DNA of 64,000 nucleotides from Flavobacterium psychrophilum (lineage in GTDB: Bacteria; Bacteroidota; Bacteroidia; Flavobacteriales; Flavobacteriaceae), in assembly GCA_945872245.1 (NCBI GenBank), contig CAMBZB010000002.1:54091-118090 (forward strand). The letters are read 5' to 3'. Shown piece by piece: positions 35,766 to 43,510 of this stretch. The stretch's first letter is position 1. Each line of letters starts with the position of its first letter. The position numbers were made by a program, and so were the translations under genes. Below the pieces are notes generated by a model. The model ran no database searches and had not been told where the DNA came from. It saw only the letters and a program-made list of their open reading frames with translations.

Positions 35766-36583
35766 TAGAGTTTTAGCGGTTGTCTTCTAAATTCATCTTC
35801 CTCATTGCTCACGATTCCTAAAGCTTGATATACATAAGCAAAAGTGGATAAAATCTCTGGTTTGCCGTCAATGATTGCCACATCGTGTTCGAAATGGGCG
35901 CTTGGTTTTCCATCGGCAGTTAGAATTGTCCAGCCGTCTTTGAGTTGCTTGATGTTTTTAGTTCCCATATTAATCATGGGTTCAATAGCCACAACCATGC
36001 CTTCAACAAAAAGTTTTCCGCGGCCCCTTTTTCCGTAATTGGGCATTTCTGGATCTTCGTGCATTTTTTGCCCCAAGCCGTGACCTACCAATTCGCGAAC
36101 CACACCATAACCGTGACTTTCCGTATATTTTTGAATGGCGTTACCGACATCCTCCACGCGGTTTCCCAATTTCAATTCACGGATTCCAACGTATAAGGAT
36201 TCTTTAGTAACCTGCAATAATTTTTTGGTTTCTGGAGCAACTTCTCCAATCTCGAAAGAATAGGCGTGGTCGCCATGGAAGCCATTTTTGAAAGCACCAC
36301 AATCTACCGAAATCACGTCGCCACTTTCCAATGGTTTGTTATTTGGAATTCCATGAACCACTTGTGAATTTGGACTCATGCAAAGCGAGTTTGGAAAACC
36401 ATATAATCCGAGGAAACTAGGAACTGCACCATGATCCCGAATAAATTCTTCGGCTCTTTTGTCTAAATATAATGTGGTAATTCCTTCTTTAATTTCGGAG
36501 GCAATCATTCCTAATGTTTTCGAAACGATTAAAGCACTTTCGCGCATCAATTCGATTTCCTCACGAGTTTTTTGGATAATCAT
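35765..36583 (-). CDS. map: methionine aminopeptidase, type I
   Basis: 272 residues from ATG 36583, starting MIIQKTREEIELMRESALI. A TTG seven codons upstream is part of a TATTTTTG promoter box (36602-36609) and was rejected. The five metal ligands are visible: Asp in SVDCGAF, Asp in FHGDHAYSF, His in GHGLGQKMHEDP, Glu in AIEPM and Glu in FEHDVAI. It removes the initiator methionine from new proteins in the cytoplasm. Forms a two-gene unit with the following methyltransferase. Confidence 0.93.
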   Translation of the reverse strand: MIIQKTREEIELMRESALIVSKTLGMIASEIKEGITTLYLDKRAEEFIRDHGAVPSFLGLYGFPNSLCMSPNSQVVHGIPNNKPLESGDVISVDCGAFKNGFHGDHAYSFEIGEVAPETKKLLQVTKESLYVGIRELKLGNRVEDVGNAIQKYTESHGYGVVRELVGHGLGQKMHEDPEMPNYGKRGRGKLFVEGMVVAIEPMINMGTKNIKQLKDGWTILTADGKPSAHFEHDVAIIDGKPEILSTFAYVYQALGIVSNEEDEFRRQPLKL

Positions 36584-36622
36584 AATTTGATTTTGAGAAT
36601 GCAAAAATACAATTTTTAATCA

Positions 36623-38032
36623 TTAATCTGGATTAGCCATTATTTTAAAAAGCTCTGAATTGGAAATATAAAATCTATTTTCTAGCACTATAGAGGCTAA
36701 TTGTGCAGTTACTAGATTATTTTCGCGGGTGTTTATTAAAAACAAAGAACTTTCGCCAAAAGTAAACAGTCTTTCTTCGGATTGTAACATAGTGTTGTTG
36801 TCATTTACTAATCCGCTGATTAAATTGCGCTGTTTGGTTAGAGATTCAATTTCAATTTTTTGAGCATTTATTTTGTTTGTTAGTTGTACTCTTTCTATAC
36901 CAAGTGCAAATTCAGATTCCTGAATTTTAAATTTAGCGAGTTTCAAAGTTCCTCTTTCTTTTCTTAAAAATAATGGAAATTTAAAATCTATTCCTATTTT
37001 ATAATCATTAAATTGGTACTTTTCAAAATATCTAGGATCAGATAAATAGGAATAGCCAACATCAATTTTAGGCAAAAGCAAATTGGCTTTTAATTTTTTA
37101 TCAACAGTAAGCGCTTGAATTTGTTGCTCTAATGAATTTATTTTTGGATGATTCGTTATTGAAAAATCGGCGTTTAATAAATCATTTGTTTTTAGCGTTT
37201 CTTGGATTGTGGCATCGAGTTTTTGTTCAGGTATTAGCGCATCTGAAAGTTCTACAGGAATGTTGTTTTCTATCCATATAAAATTAGAAAGTTCCAGTTT
37301 GGCTTTATTTAATTTTAGCTGAGAATCTTCAAGACTTAATAATCTGTTTTTAACAATAATGCCAGCTTCAATACTATCAATGGCAGGTTTATCGCCTTGA
37401 TTAATCAATTCTTTAATTCCTTTAAATCGTATTTGTGCATTGGTACTGTATTTTTGATATAATTGTACTTCGTTGTAATTTTTTTTCCAATAAAAATAAG
37501 CTACAGATGCATCATATAGCACTTTAATAGCTTCTAGTTTTCTTTCAGCTTGACTTTGTTTCAATTGAATTTTTGCTTTTCTTATATCGGCCATTCTTTG
37601 ATTAATCAAGAGCCCTTGTCCCAGAGGAACGCTAATTCCAAAGGATGTTAAACCTTGATTTGGCAGATTGTTTTCGGGGCTTAAGTAAACCCCTTCATTA
37701 GCATCAAATCCTGCTTTTATTTCAACGCCATACCAAGTGGGTATTTTGAAACTACTATTTAGGATAGAGTAATATTCTTGATTTCTAAATTGCTTTTTAT
37801 CAAAATCCACTTCAATTTTGGGATCAAAACCACCTCGTGCCATCATCAAATTAGCTTGTGCCATACTTATTTCTAAGTTAGCAGTTTTAACTAATGGGTG
37901 GTACTTTTTCACATAACCTAGGTATTCATTAAATAAAAACTCTTGATCGATATTCTTTTCGACACTAGTTTGTTTTGTTTGGGATTGAGCCGCAAAACTT
38001 AGTATAAAAAAAGTAAAAATTATGTTCTTCAT
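36623..38032 (-). CDS. TolC-family outer-membrane efflux channel
   Basis: 469 residues. Signal peptide MKNIIFTFFILSFAAQSQ. Long helical repeats with the OEP pattern: an N-terminal half (NLEISMAQANLMMARGGFDPKIEVDF, GISVPLGQGLLINQRMADIRKAKIQLKQSQAERKL) and a C-terminal half (LPKIDVGYSYLSDP, FKFPLFLRKERGTLKLAKFKIQESEFAL). It would form the trimeric outer-membrane tunnel for the ABC/HlyD exporter encoded just upstream. Its ATG overlaps the HlyD stop by three bases (CATTA on the plus strand), so the two are translationally linked. Last gene of the operon. Confidence 0.88.
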   Translation of the reverse strand: MKNIIFTFFILSFAAQSQTKQTSVEKNIDQEFLFNEYLGYVKKYHPLVKTANLEISMAQANLMMARGGFDPKIEVDFDKKQFRNQEYYSILNSSFKIPTWYGVEIKAGFDANEGVYLSPENNLPNQGLTSFGISVPLGQGLLINQRMADIRKAKIQLKQSQAERKLEAIKVLYDASVAYFYWKKNYNEVQLYQKYSTNAQIRFKGIKELINQGDKPAIDSIEAGIIVKNRLLSLEDSQLKLNKAKLELSNFIWIENNIPVELSDALIPEQKLDATIQETLKTNDLLNADFSITNHPKINSLEQQIQALTVDKKLKANLLLPKIDVGYSYLSDPRYFEKYQFNDYKIGIDFKFPLFLRKERGTLKLAKFKIQESEFALGIERVQLTNKINAQKIEIESLTKQRNLISGLVNDNNTMLQSEERLFTFGESSLFLINTRENNLVTAQLASIVLENRFYISNSELFKIMANPD

Positions 38033-39390
38033 TATTTTTTCTCTTTAGTTTCTTTGGATGATTTCTGCGATGTCTTATAATAATCTGGTGGAAATCCGTT
38101 TAAAACTCGCCAAATTTCAAACCAAACAGGCACTGTGTTTAAGAGTGCAATAGTTTGAGCACCTGAACCAACTCTTAGTTGGGATGGCCATTTTTCTTCT
38201 TCGGGGTCAGGAGCAATTAATACTCTAAATTTTCCATTGTCACTTATAAAATTTTCGATGGCGACAATCTCTCCGCCAAAGGTTCCGTAAGACATTTCAG
38301 GCCAGCCCGAGAATACGATAGTAGGCCAACCATCAAACCAAACTCTTATTTTTTCCCCTTTTTTTAGTAAAGGTAAGTCAACAGGATTGACAAAAGTTTC
38401 TACTGCTATATCAAAATTGGAAGGCATAATCGTTGCGATAGGAGTACCCTCTTTTATGGTTTCACCGATACCTGCTTGAATAGCTCTGTTTACATAGCCA
38501 TTTTGTGCTGCTTTTATGTAATATAATCCGTTGCGAATACTGTAATTGGCATATTGATTTTTTAATTTATTGACTTGAGCATCGGTATCAAATTGGTTGC
38601 TTAATGCCGTAAATTGTTCGCTTTTTGCTTTCGAAACTTTTTCGGCATATTCGGCTTTGATTCTATTGGTTTCTACTTTCGAGTTAATATATTCATTTTT
38701 ACTAGTTAATAATTTATTTTCTTGTGTAATTATTTTAGCTTCAACCTCTTGTAGTTTTAGTCTTTTTTCTTCAACCTCAGTCATAGGTTTAAGACCCTCT
38801 TTATTTAATTGAGTTGCTCGGTTAAACTGTGTATTTGCAATTTTTAATTGTGTTTTTACAGCAACTAGATCTATCGAATCGCTTTTTATTTTTAATACCG
38901 ATTGTTTTATTTTATTTAATGCTTGTTCGATTTTGAGTTCTTGTTCATTTTCGATAGATTGTATTTGAGTAGATAATACATTGACTTTAGATCCATACGA
39001 TTCTAGGGCTAATTCTTTAGCATTCATTTGGTTCTTTGTATTTAGAACTAAATTTGGATCTAAATATTCTTCTTTAATCTCAGAAATAAACATAATAGTA
39101 TCTCCTTTTTTGACAAAATCACCTTCTTTGACAAACCATTTTTCTATACGACCGGATATCACACTTTGTATGGTTTGTGGTCTTTGATTTGGTTTTAAAG
39201 TGGTTACTGCTCCTGATCCTGAAATGTTTTGTGTCCAAGGCAGCATTAGGCAGATCACCCCAAAAACGGAAACAATGGCTATAATTTTATTTAAAATTTT
39301 ATAATGCGGTCTGTTTTCTAAATTTTTTACGGTTTGAAATCGATTTAACGTCTTAGAAAATTGGCTTTTGTTTTCGGATATGTTTAGCAT
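38032..39390 (-). CDS. HlyD-family periplasmic adaptor
   Basis: 452 residues. Cytoplasmic N-terminus, one membrane helix at about 34-52, then a lipoyl/barrel-sandwich half (RIEKWFVKEGDFVKKGDTIMFISE), a long coiled coil (about 105-285: repeated LKIANTQFNRATQLNKEGLKPMTEVEEKRLKLQEVEAKI pattern) and the second half of the lipoyl domain (AQNGYVNRAIQAGIGETIKEGTPIATIMPS) followed by a beta-barrel. It bridges the inner-membrane ABC protein to TolC. Ends with a charged tail SSKETKEKK. Second to third gene of the TetR-ABC-HlyD-TolC operon; gap to the ABC gene is 6 bases. Confidence 0.88.
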   Translation of the reverse strand: MLNISENKSQFSKTLNRFQTVKNLENRPHYKILNKIIAIVSVFGVICLMLPWTQNISGSGAVTTLKPNQRPQTIQSVISGRIEKWFVKEGDFVKKGDTIMFISEIKEEYLDPNLVLNTKNQMNAKELALESYGSKVNVLSTQIQSIENEQELKIEQALNKIKQSVLKIKSDSIDLVAVKTQLKIANTQFNRATQLNKEGLKPMTEVEEKRLKLQEVEAKIITQENKLLTSKNEYINSKVETNRIKAEYAEKVSKAKSEQFTALSNQFDTDAQVNKLKNQYANYSIRNGLYYIKAAQNGYVNRAIQAGIGETIKEGTPIATIMPSNFDIAVETFVNPVDLPLLKKGEKIRVWFDGWPTIVFSGWPEMSYGTFGGEIVAIENFISDNGKFRVLIAPDPEEEKWPSQLRVGSGAQTIALLNTVPVWFEIWRVLNGFPPDYYKTSQKSSKETKEKK

Positions 39391-39396
39391 TGTAAT

Positions 39397-41055
39397 TTAT
39401 TTTTTAGAATCAAAAATAATCTGTCCTTTTTCCATAATGATAGAACGGGAACACTTAGTTTTCCAGTAGGAGTTATTTGAAGATACAATTATGGTCCATT
39501 TATTTTCAGGAGCGGTTAAAAAATCGATAATCTCGTTCGCTACTTTCTCGTCCATAGTATCGGTGGGATCTTCATAAAATAAAACTTTAGGTTTGTGAAT
39601 GATACTTCTAGCCAAAAGAATTTTTTTTGCATCAGAAGATGATAGTTGTCTGCCTTGCGGAAATATTAGGGTGTCTAATCCCATTGGAAGGGATTTTATG
39701 AAGTTAGATAACTGTACAGATTCTATTGCCCATTTAAGATCTTCTTGACTTATATTGGGGTCTTTGAATGTAATATTATCTAGAATACTCCCCTCAAAAG
39801 GGGTTTCTCCATAAATGACACTCCCAATTTGAGAGCGGTATTGTTTTAAATCAATTTTTTGAAAAGAGTCATCGTTGATGAAAAAATTTCCTGTTGTAGG
39901 TTGAATTAACCCTGATAATAATCGAATAAAGGTTGTCTTTCCTGAACCATTAACACCTTCAACAAATATTTTTTCAGATTGTTCTATTTTTAAGTTTATT
40001 TTTTTTAAGGTATTACTATTAGAGTCTGGAAATTTAAAGGATAAATTATCTATCTCTAGCGTAATATTCGAATAGCAATTATTATGTTCTATTTGGGATT
40101 CCTCTTCTAATTTCATATCGGTAATTAAACCAATCTTTTCTACTGATGTCAATACATCATACAAAGTTTCAAGCCCTAATATTATTTTTTCTACGGAATT
40201 AATAACCAATAGAATGATAATTTCTGCTGCCACAAACTGACCAATATTCATTTCTTGAGATAAAACTAAATACCCACCAATACTTAGTAAACTAGCGGTT
40301 ATTATGACTTTAAAAATGATTAACTGCGCAAATTGGCGTTTTACTATATTGAAATGGTTTTCTCTATATTTGAGATAATCAGTAACGAGATAGTCATTCT
40401 TTTGAAGTGCATAATCATAATTTAGTTCGTTTCTAAAACTGAAATTATTTCGAGCCATTTCTTGCAACCAAGCCGCTACTTTATACTTGTATTTTGACTC
40501 ATATAAGCTAGTCTCTAAACCAGTATTGTATGAAAATTTAAAAATATAGTACAGTAAAATCAATAACATAAAACCAAAAACTATAAAATAAGGATGGTAT
40601 AAGGAAAGCAATAAAACGCCAAAAATAATTTGAAGCAAAGCTGCCGAAAAATCAATCAATAATTTAGAACTTCCTTTTTGGATAGACATTGTATCAAAAA
40701 AACGATTGGCCAATTCAGGCGGATAAGTGTCGTGTAGTTCTTCAAATTTTATTCGAGGCAATCTACCCGCAAATTCAAATGAAGATCGTACAAATATTTT
40801 TTGTTGTAAATTTTCGGTGATTCTGAGTTGCATTAATGATAATATACCCACAAGTGCGACCCCAATGACCACTAATACTATCAAAACTATCCATGAAACA
40901 CTAACTCTACCGGATTGAATAAAATTAATAATAGACTGAATGCCTAATGGCAAAGAAAGACTTATTAAACCAGCAAAAATGGCGTAAAAAAATATTTGAA
41001 TAACATCTTTTTTGTCTAGTTGTAGTAAATTGTATAAACGTTGAAATGGGCTCAT
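39397..41055 (-). CDS. ABC exporter with degenerate ATPase motifs
   Basis: 552 residues: six-helix membrane domain (about 18-305) and a nucleotide-binding domain (330-552). There is no N-terminal peptidase domain. Walker A is intact (GVNGSGKT, 367-374). Other motifs are not: the Q-loop glutamine is Tyr415 (SVIYGETPF), the signature LSGGQ is LSSSD (471-475), Walker B ends Glu495-Asp496 instead of Asp-Glu (VLFYEDPTD), and the H-loop histidine is an asparagine (VSSNNSYW, near 527). It may still bind ATP but canonical hydrolysis is doubtful. With HlyD and TolC it should form a type I-like exporter. The substrate is unknown and no cargo gene is adjacent. Confidence 0.85.
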   Translation of the reverse strand: MSPFQRLYNLLQLDKKDVIQIFFYAIFAGLISLSLPLGIQSIINFIQSGRVSVSWIVLIVLVVIGVALVGILSLMQLRITENLQQKIFVRSSFEFAGRLPRIKFEELHDTYPPELANRFFDTMSIQKGSSKLLIDFSAALLQIIFGVLLLSLYHPYFIVFGFMLLILLYYIFKFSYNTGLETSLYESKYKYKVAAWLQEMARNNFSFRNELNYDYALQKNDYLVTDYLKYRENHFNIVKRQFAQLIIFKVIITASLLSIGGYLVLSQEMNIGQFVAAEIIILLVINSVEKIILGLETLYDVLTSVEKIGLITDMKLEEESQIEHNNCYSNITLEIDNLSFKFPDSNSNTLKKINLKIEQSEKIFVEGVNGSGKTTFIRLLSGLIQPTTGNFFINDDSFQKIDLKQYRSQIGSVIYGETPFEGSILDNITFKDPNISQEDLKWAIESVQLSNFIKSLPMGLDTLIFPQGRQLSSSDAKKILLARSIIHKPKVLFYEDPTDTMDEKVANEIIDFLTAPENKWTIIVSSNNSYWKTKCSRSIIMEKGQIIFDSKK

Positions 41056-41057
41056 AT

Positions 41058-41732
41058 TTATTTTTTTAGCAATGTTGAAATTAGGTTAAGATAGAAATCG
41101 GTAGGAGAAATATCTTGGTTACAATTTGTTATTGTTTTTAAATGGTCTTTTAGGAAATGTTGATGCAATGCGCCTTCAACTATAGAAGAAGCCAAACTTT
41201 TTGCATATCCATAATTAGGATTAACATCGTGTATCATTTCTATTATTCGGTTGATTACTCTTTTATAAACCAAGAAAAACCCTTCTTTGTTTTCTTCATC
41301 TACTTCTTTGGTTAGTAGTGTTTTTGTAAATTCTTGGATGATGATTTTATTTAAAATCGATTCGTTTATATGCAGTGTGCTGGCATCATCCTCTATTTTT
41401 TGGGTAACTACTGCAATTCCTCTTTTAAGGCGCTCCATCGGATTGTCGATATTTGTGGTGGCAAAAGCTAGTTTGTATTCTATCCAACCCCAATACCACG
41501 AAGATAGGTAAAGTAGTAATTTGTGCTTACTTTCAAAATAGCGGTAGATTGAACTTTCGTTGGAGCTAATTTTTTCTCCTAATTTTTTAAATGTAAACTC
41601 TTCAAAGCCAATTTCGTTTATTAGAACAATACTGTTTTTTATAATTTTTTTTCCTAAAGTTGAGGTTTCAGGATCTTTTACATAGAGCTTTTCGTTTAAT
41701 TGAATTTTGATATTCGATAAAATTTGATCCAT
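41058..41732 (-). CDS. TetR-family transcriptional regulator
   Basis: 224 residues. After a 20-residue lead, a TetR_N helix-turn-helix occupies about 22-70 (KKIIKNSIVLINEIGFEEFTFKKLGEKISSNESSIYRYFESKHKLLLYL). The C-terminal ligand-binding region is variable. It is the first gene of the exporter operon, two bases before the ABC gene, and so likely represses the operon and itself. An 11-base palindrome TAATAGTATTA at 41756-41766 overlaps the end of the -7 box (CAAATATA at 41750-41757 on the plus strand) and is a candidate operator. Confidence 0.87.
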   Translation of the reverse strand: MDQILSNIKIQLNEKLYVKDPETSTLGKKIIKNSIVLINEIGFEEFTFKKLGEKISSNESSIYRYFESKHKLLLYLSSWYWGWIEYKLAFATTNIDNPMERLKRGIAVVTQKIEDDASTLHINESILNKIIIQEFTKTLLTKEVDEENKEGFFLVYKRVINRIIEMIHDVNPNYGYAKSLASSIVEGALHQHFLKDHLKTITNCNQDISPTDFYLNLISTLLKK

Positions 41733-41749
41733 TTCAATAAATTTAATTG

Positions 41750-41766
41750 CAAATATAATAGTATTA
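41750..41766 (-). promoter_or_regulatory. promoter and candidate operator of the export operon
   Basis: TATATTTG on the minus strand (41750-41757), about 18 bases before the TetR ATG, overlapped by the palindrome TAATA-G-TATTA (41756-41766). No good -33 TTG is seen. Confidence 0.4.
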
Positions 41767-41803
41767 CTTTTAATATTGAGATTTTAACATTTATTTCTAT
41801 AAA

Positions 41804-41828
41804 AAAACTACTCACAAGGAGTAGTTTT
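41804..41828. terminator. bidirectional-looking terminator after gpmI
   Basis: AAAACTACTC at 41804-41813 and GAGTAGTTTT at 41819-41828, perfect 10-bp stem with loop ACAAG. It ends transcription of gpmI and separates it from the export operon promoter. Confidence 0.8.
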
Positions 41829-41849
41829 AAAAATTGTAGATTATAGAAT

Positions 41850-43367
41850 TTACAATAACGAATGCCTCGTCATTACGGCCGGTTTTTCAATTCCCATTAA
41901 TTCTAAAATAGTTGGAGCGATGTCGCCTAAAACCCCATCGTGAATTTCCTTTAATTCCGTATCAACTAAAATAATAGGAACCGGATTGGTGGTGTGTGCC
42001 GTATTTGGGCTCCCATCAGGATTTATCATCGTTTCACAATTGCCATGATCCGCAATTATAAGGGTTGTGTAATCATTGGCCAAAGCTGCCGTAACTACTT
42101 TTTCGACACATTTATCGACTGCTTCACAGGCCTTTATTGCCGCACTCATGACACCTGTATGTCCTACCATATCGCCATTGGCAAAATTAAGACAAACAAA
42201 ATCCACTTCCCCTTTTTCAAGTTCAGGAACTAGTGCATCCGCTAGTTCATAAGCGCTCATCTCGGGTTGTAAATCATAAGTAGCTACTTTTGGTGAGTTT
42301 TTTAGGATGCGGCTTTCACCAATAAAAGGTAATTCCCTACCGCCAGAGAAGAAGAATGTCACGTGAGGATATTTTTCGGTTTCGGCAATTCGAATTTGTT
42401 TTTTGTTTGCTTTTTCCAAGACTTCGCCCAAGGTTTCTGTAACATTGTCTTTATTGTAAACCACTTTTACGTTCTCATACCTTTCGTCATAATTGGTCAG
42501 TGTAACATAATACAAATTCAATTTATGCATGTTTTGCTCGTGGAAATCTTTTTGTGACAAAGCTTCAGTTAGTTCGCGACCTCTGTCTGTTCTAAAATTA
42601 AAGAAAATTACAACATCATTTTCCTTAATGGTGGCCAATGGTTTGTCATTTTCATCAACCATAATAATGGGGTCAATAAATTCATCAGTTACGTTTTTTT
42701 CGTAACTTTCTTCAATGCTTTTTACCGCGTTTTTCGAATGAGTACCTGTTCCGTTTACCAACAAATCATAAGCTATTTTTACCCTTTCCCAACGTTTGTC
42801 ACGATCCATGGCATAATATCTCCCAACCACTGAAGCAATTTTCACGGAAGTGTTTGTGATATAATTTTCTAAATTCTGTATGTATGTCGCTCCAGATTTT
42901 GGATCCACGTCACGTCCATCAGTGAAGGCATGAACGAAAACTTTTTGTAAACTGAAATTCTGGGTTGCATCTATCAATCCTCTTAAATGAGAAGTGTGAG
43001 AATGCACACCGCCGTCAGAAACAAGCCCCAGGAAATGAACGTTTACGTTTTTGTCTTTGGCATATTGGAACGCCTCAACAAGAACTGGCTCTGAGTTTAA
43101 GGTTTTGTTTTCTACCGCAAGATTTATTTTAGCTAAATCTTGGTAAATAATTCTTCCTGCACCAAGATTCATATGCCCCACTTCGGAATTTCCCATTTGC
43201 CCTTCTGGTAAGCCCACGTTTAACCCATCGGTTCGAAGCTGTGCGCTGGGATATTTTTTATACAAACTATTGATGAAGGGAATGTTGGCATTGTCGATTG
43301 CGGACACTTTTGGGTCTGGAGATTTTCCCCAACCGTCCAGAATCATGAGGATTACTTTTTTGTTCAT
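41850..43367 (-). CDS. gpmI: 2,3-bisphosphoglycerate-independent phosphoglycerate mutase
   Basis: 505 residues. Alkaline-phosphatase superfamily enzyme with two metals: LMILDGWG with Asp11, phosphorylated Ser61 in GQMGNSEVGHMNLGAGR, HFLGLVSDGGVHSH, HAFTDGRDVDP, NFRTDRGRELTEAL, CLNFANGDMVGHTG and IIADHGNCE. It interconverts 3- and 2-phosphoglycerate in glycolysis without the 2,3-BPG cofactor. A TATCTTTG box (CAAAGATA at 43385-43392) lies about 20 bases upstream of its start. Monocistronic. Confidence 0.95.
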   Translation of the reverse strand: MNKKVILMILDGWGKSPDPKVSAIDNANIPFINSLYKKYPSAQLRTDGLNVGLPEGQMGNSEVGHMNLGAGRIIYQDLAKINLAVENKTLNSEPVLVEAFQYAKDKNVNVHFLGLVSDGGVHSHTSHLRGLIDATQNFSLQKVFVHAFTDGRDVDPKSGATYIQNLENYITNTSVKIASVVGRYYAMDRDKRWERVKIAYDLLVNGTGTHSKNAVKSIEESYEKNVTDEFIDPIIMVDENDKPLATIKENDVVIFFNFRTDRGRELTEALSQKDFHEQNMHKLNLYYVTLTNYDERYENVKVVYNKDNVTETLGEVLEKANKKQIRIAETEKYPHVTFFFSGGRELPFIGESRILKNSPKVATYDLQPEMSAYELADALVPELEKGEVDFVCLNFANGDMVGHTGVMSAAIKACEAVDKCVEKVVTAALANDYTTLIIADHGNCETMINPDGSPNTAHTTNPVPIILVDTELKEIHDGVLGDIAPTILELMGIEKPAVMTRHSLL

Positions 43368-43510
43368 TGTACTTTGTTTTTTTGCAAAGATATAGCATTT
43401 CTAAAAATGTATTAGATGATAAAAATCACTATTGCACATTTTTAAGTTAAGAATTGTAAATAATACAAATTGTATTCAGGAAGAGGTCGTTTATTGGAAT
43501 TAATGCATTT

